DNA from: Antarcticimicrobium luteum | GTDB taxonomy: Bacteria > Pseudomonadota > Alphaproteobacteria > Rhodobacterales > Rhodobacteraceae | NCBI RefSeq assembly: GCF_004358185.1 | Contig: NZ_SMUV01000068.1 | Location: 1-64,000 of the forward strand | Length of the DNA stretch: 64,000 bases | Direction: 5' to 3' | Shown here: piece after piece, positions 60,903-64,000 of the stretch | Layout of the letters: each line of letters starts with the position of its first letter | How positions within the stretch are numbered: position 1 is the first letter of the stretch | The notes under the pieces: model-generated | The model's database searches: none | Told to the model about the DNA's origin: nothing | Seen by the model: only the letters and a program-made list of their open reading frames with translations | Translations under genes and position numbers: made by a program

Positions 60903-61426
60903 TCCTTTGCCTCCCGCCGTTCAAACCCAAAGGAATACCCGGTCAGCAAAAGCCACAGCCCGGCAATGGCGAAACAGGCTGTGGTCATCACCATGAAAGC
61001 AAACACGCAAAGCGCCGGCAGATATGTTGGGATATGCAGGAATTCTGTCATGTCGTCATAACTCTTGCTGCGCATCGCGAGCGTCAGGATCTTCTGGTCG
61101 GGCCAGACCATCAGCACAGCAGAGCCGATCAGGATCAGCCCCTCGATGCGGGCGAACCCGACCCGGTCCAGTACGGGCGCCAGCAGATCCACCGCCACAT
61201 GGGTGCCGCGCAGGGTCACCTCGGGCATGGCGGCAAAAACGACGAACATCAACAGGATGCGCGACAGTTCGGTCGTGGCCTCGATCGGGGCATTCACCGT
61301 CGACCGCAGCAAGATATCGAAAAAGGTCATGACCATCAGCAGCATCAGCGCCGCCATGGCCAGCCCCTTGGGCAAACGCACCGCGGTCACAAGGACCGCG
61401 GTGACAGTGTTCCGAAAGGATGACAT
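60896..61426 (-). CDS. dctQ: TRAP transporter small permease (DctQ)
   Basis: 176 aa, four membrane helices. ELSRILLMFVVFAAMPEVTL and TLRGTHVAVDLLAPVLDRVG are the family core: an acidic ELSR motif and an R-G-x-H-V loop. It stabilises DctM and contacts DctP. It lies 16 bp after dctP. Confidence 0.9.
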   Translation of the reverse strand: MSSFRNTVTAVLVTAVRLPKGLAMAALMLLMVMTFFDILLRSTVNAPIEATTELSRILLMFVVFAAMPEVTLRGTHVAVDLLAPVLDRVGFARIEGLILIGSAVLMVWPDQKILTLAMRSKSYDDMTEFLHIPTYLPALCVFAFMVMTTACFAIAGLWLLLTGYSFGFERREAKEW

Positions 61427-61442
61427 GCGCTCTACCAGCTCA

Positions 61443-62456
61443 TCACTTGGCGATCAGCGACAAGATCTCGGCATAGGCAGCCTCGGGATCTGCGCCTGCG
61501 TCGCGGAGGCTGGCAAAGACCTTCTCCTTGACGCCCTCGGCAAGTTTGGCGAAGGCCGCTTGATCCTCGGGGCTGGCGACGATGATCTCGTTGCCGGGCG
61601 TGTCGAGCGTGGCCTGACGACCTTCGAGGTCGATCTCATCCCAGACGGTGCCGGCAACGCGCGAGGTGTCGAGGCCGAAAACCGTGTCGAGCGCAGTCTG
61701 AAGGTCCGCGGGCAGCGCGTCGAATTTTTCCTGGTTCATCAGCAGCGCAAAGGAGCCGCGATAGAAGCCACCGGGCATTTCGTACATAAAGGGCGCCACC
61801 TCAACCAGATTGTAGCTCTTGCGGCCCTCGATTGTCATCATGCTGGCATCCGCCGCCTTCGAGGCAATCGCCTCATACGAACTCGGCGCAGGCAGTTGGA
61901 TGCGGCTGGCCCCCAAAAGGCCGACAACCTCGCCAGCGACACCGCCGCCGGTGCGGATCTTCAGGTCGGCAATATCGGACAGCTGTTCGATCCTGGAGGC
62001 CGAAGCGAGCTGACCCGGACCATGGGTCATCAAACCGATCAGTTTCACCCCGCGGTGTTCGTCCAGCCCGGCAAAATGGTCCTGATAAACCTGCCAGTAG
62101 GCCGCCGAAAGTGTGGCGGAATCGGCATCATACCCCGGCAATTCGATCATCTGGGCGGAAACGAAGCGGCCGGGATTATAGCCGTGGAAAATCCAGGTTA
62201 GATCCGCGGCACCGTCGAGGATCATGTCAAACTGCGCGGGCGGCGGCGCAAGGTTCAGTTTCAGGTCGGTCGTGATCCGCCCATCGGTTGCCTCTTCGAT
62301 GAGTCTCGTGATCTGTGGCCACATCGAAACATTTATCCCTGAGGTCGGCGGCCCCCAGCTTGAGATCGTTAACGTATATTTGGCTTCGGCCTGGGCGGAC
62401 GCGCCTCCCAGGCCGAGCGCCACCGCAATCGCAGCAACAATCGGTTTCAATTTCAT
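61443..62456 (-). CDS. dctP: TRAP transporter substrate-binding protein (DctP)
   Basis: 337 aa. The signal peptide MKLKPIVAAIAVALGLGGAS ends AQA-EAKYTL. Binding-site features include the Arg in IADLKIRTGGGVAGEVVGLL and the segment YNPGRFVSAQMIELPGYDAD. The Arg normally clamps a carboxylate, so the ligand is probably an organic acid or N-acyl/amide carboxylate. AGGAGAAGATC precedes the ATG. It is co-transcribed after the amidase gene (29-bp gap). Confidence 0.92.
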   Translation of the reverse strand: MKLKPIVAAIAVALGLGGASAQAEAKYTLTISSWGPPTSGINVSMWPQITRLIEEATDGRITTDLKLNLAPPPAQFDMILDGAADLTWIFHGYNPGRFVSAQMIELPGYDADSATLSAAYWQVYQDHFAGLDEHRGVKLIGLMTHGPGQLASASRIEQLSDIADLKIRTGGGVAGEVVGLLGASRIQLPAPSSYEAIASKAADASMMTIEGRKSYNLVEVAPFMYEMPGGFYRGSFALLMNQEKFDALPADLQTALDTVFGLDTSRVAGTVWDEIDLEGRQATLDTPGNEIIVASPEDQAAFAKLAEGVKEKVFASLRDAGADPEAAYAEILSLIAK

Positions 62457-62485
62457 GATCTTCTCCTTGTTGGACCAGTGGTTTG

Positions 62486-63910
62486 TTATCTCGCCTCTGG
62501 CGGGATCAGCGGCCAGGGACGGGTTTCTTCGAAAAAGGCTGCAAGGTGCAACAACAGATCCTCCCGACCGGCCTGCGCGGTGAGTTGCACTCCGATGGGC
62601 CGCCCGTCGCTGTGACGTGCAAGCGGCAGCGACATCGCCGGAAGGCCAAGTACATTCTGCGCGACGGTGTGCTGGAAGGCAGGCGCCATGCCGCGCTCAA
62701 TATGGTCGCGGAAATCTGTGGAGGGCGTCGGCAGATCGGCGATCCGGGGCGCGGCTGCGGGGGTCACCGGGCTGAGCCAGATGTCATAGGCCTCCAGCGC
62801 CTCGCCCATCTGGCGACGGCTCCGGTTCAAGTGATCGATCGCAGCAAGAAAGTGGGCCAGATCGATGCGTCTCGACCACTCATAGGCGGCCAATGCGACC
62901 GGACCGAAAACGGTTTCATCGATTTTGCGGCCCTGTGCCGTCGCCACCCGGTCGGATTGATCCGCGAAGCCCGCGAGCCAGACCTCGGTCAACGCGACAA
63001 GGCTCTCAATTCCGTCCAGCGGGTCGCCGAACTCTTCCACAAAATGGCCCGCCTGCTCCAGAAGACCTGCGACATCGCGAAGTGCCGCGGCGGTTTCAGG
63101 CTCGACCGGAATGCCCATGCGACCTTCGACAGAGACCGCAATGCGCAACGAACCGCCCACACCACCGTTCCCAAGTGAGGCCAGAAACGATCCTTCCGGC
63201 GTCGGGATACGGAACGGATCACCCGGAAAGGGGCGTGATAGCGCATCGAGAGTGGCGGCCGCGTCCCGTACCGTCCGGGTCAGGAACATGTTGGTGGCAA
63301 GGCCAAAGCCGCCTTCATCCTTTGCAGGGCCTGAACTGACGCGCCCGCGCGACGGCTTCAGCCCGACACACCCGCACCAGGCCGCAGGAACGCGGATCGA
63401 GCCGGCAATGTCCGAGCCATGGGCAACTGGCACCGCGCCACTGGCAACCGCTGCTGCGGCCCCGCCGCTGGAGCCTCCCGGCGACCGCTCAGTTGCCCAG
63501 GGATTGCGCACGTCGCCGGTCAGCAGGTTGGAAGTGTGCCCTTCCAGCGAGAACTCCGGCGCCGAGGAGACGCCGATCACATCCATCCCGGCCCGCTGAA
63601 TCCCGAGGCCGACATGGCTGCTTTGTGCGGATGTCTGACATTGATAGAGGCGGCTTCCAAAACAAACCGGGTCGCCTGCGATATGACCGTTGATGTCCTT
63701 GATCAGGGTCGGAACCCCGCAGAGCGCACCGTCTTCCCGCGTTGGCTCCGAGGCATCAGCCTTCAACGCCAGGGCAAAGTTGAATTTCGCGTTTGCCGCA
63801 GCAGCCGCCCGCACAGCCGCTTCATGGACCTCATCACGGCCAGCCTCGCCGCTGCGGATCATTTGCGCGAGGGTTGTGGCGTCGGAACGGGAATAGGTTT
63901 CGGGGGTCAT
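62486..63910 (-). CDS. Amidase-signature family hydrolase
   Basis: 474 aa from the ATG at 63910; a second in-frame ATG at 63952 adds 14 residues, and neither has a strong ribosome site. The Ser-Ser-Lys triad is Lys71 (GVPTLIKDINGHIAG), the cis-Ser in RSPGGSSGGAAAAVA, and nucleophile Ser171 in GSDIAGSIRVPAAW. Amidase-signature enzymes hydrolyse varied amides. It is first in the TRAP operon, so the imported compound or its oxidised product is probably an amide. Confidence 0.9.
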   Translation of the reverse strand: MTPETYSRSDATTLAQMIRSGEAGRDEVHEAAVRAAAAANAKFNFALALKADASEPTREDGALCGVPTLIKDINGHIAGDPVCFGSRLYQCQTSAQSSHVGLGIQRAGMDVIGVSSAPEFSLEGHTSNLLTGDVRNPWATERSPGGSSGGAAAAVASGAVPVAHGSDIAGSIRVPAAWCGCVGLKPSRGRVSSGPAKDEGGFGLATNMFLTRTVRDAAATLDALSRPFPGDPFRIPTPEGSFLASLGNGGVGGSLRIAVSVEGRMGIPVEPETAAALRDVAGLLEQAGHFVEEFGDPLDGIESLVALTEVWLAGFADQSDRVATAQGRKIDETVFGPVALAAYEWSRRIDLAHFLAAIDHLNRSRRQMGEALEAYDIWLSPVTPAAAPRIADLPTPSTDFRDHIERGMAPAFQHTVAQNVLGLPAMSLPLARHSDGRPIGVQLTAQAGREDLLLHLAAFFEETRPWPLIPPEAR

Positions 63911-64000
63911 ACCGGAAAAGAGCCGCGCGTTGTTGTTGCTACCCGCCCCCATAGTTAGCCGGCGCCCCCCAAACCTGAGGTATACTGAGATACAAGATCC

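Noticed and set aside
56538-63910. Identification as the rut pyrimidine operon
   Set aside because: The oxygenase is acyl-CoA-dehydrogenase-fold and the hydrolase is amidase-signature type; neither matches RutA or RutB.

Overview
The window looks like an accessory replicon, or a heavily rearranged island, of a marine-type alphaproteobacterium, most likely Rhodobacterales (roseobacter group). The evidence is the high-GC coding style, VirB/VirD-type conjugation genes, a plasmid gene block of the DUF932/RadC/DUF6878/DUF6915/strawberry-notch kind, and several solute-uptake systems (TTT, ABC, TRAP) next to catabolic genes. This assignment is inference; no rRNA, tRNA, replication gene or CRISPR array was found.

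Layout. 0.2-3.5 kb: a large RTX (calcium-binding nonapeptide) protein. 4.2-4.7 kb: a frameshifted UvrD-type helicase remnant. 4.8-7.0 kb: MarR regulator plus GMC oxidoreductase. 7.0-13.3 kb: a minus-strand operon tctB-tctA-tctC / ThDP enzyme / transthyretin-like protein with a divergent LysR gene. 13.3-14.9 kb: transposon debris (IS21 fragment, an IS5-family element with a frameshifted transposase, a truncated GNAT gene).

15-32 kb is a decaying conjugative-plasmid segment. It has a plus-strand block of small plasmid genes that share similar hairpin leaders, two toxin-antitoxin modules (TacAT-like and RelE/XRE), and an IS1182-family element. Deletion scars are abundant: a truncated strawberry-notch gene, a DUF2493/D-lactate dehydrogenase chimera, C-terminal pieces of VirC1-like and VirD4 proteins, and a virB operon reduced to virB1, virB2, the C-terminus of virB10, and virB11.

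32.8-41.7 kb: an E1-alpha/E1-beta oxo-acid dehydrogenase with a free-standing lipoyl-domain protein, its own lipoate ligase and a zinc-ribbon acetamidase/formamidase homologue, but no E2 or E3; then an FtsH/CbpA/CbpM protein-quality-control operon, flanked by transposase fragments.

41.7-56.1 kb is a sugar-acid catabolic locus around a FadR-type regulator. On the minus strand are a CUT1-type ABC importer, an IlvD/Edd dehydratase and two dehydrogenases. On the plus strand are a Hyi-like isomerase, the regulator, an acetamidase/formamidase homologue, an FAH-family dehydratase and alpha-ketoglutarate semialdehyde dehydrogenase. The dehydratase, FAH protein and aldehyde dehydrogenase together make the lower Weimberg route to 2-oxoglutarate.

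56.5-64 kb: a second locus with a RidA protein, an acyl-CoA-dehydrogenase-fold monooxygenase, a Crp/Fnr regulator, a flavin reductase, a TRAP transporter and an amidase. In logic, though not in protein families, it resembles the Rut pyrimidine pathway.
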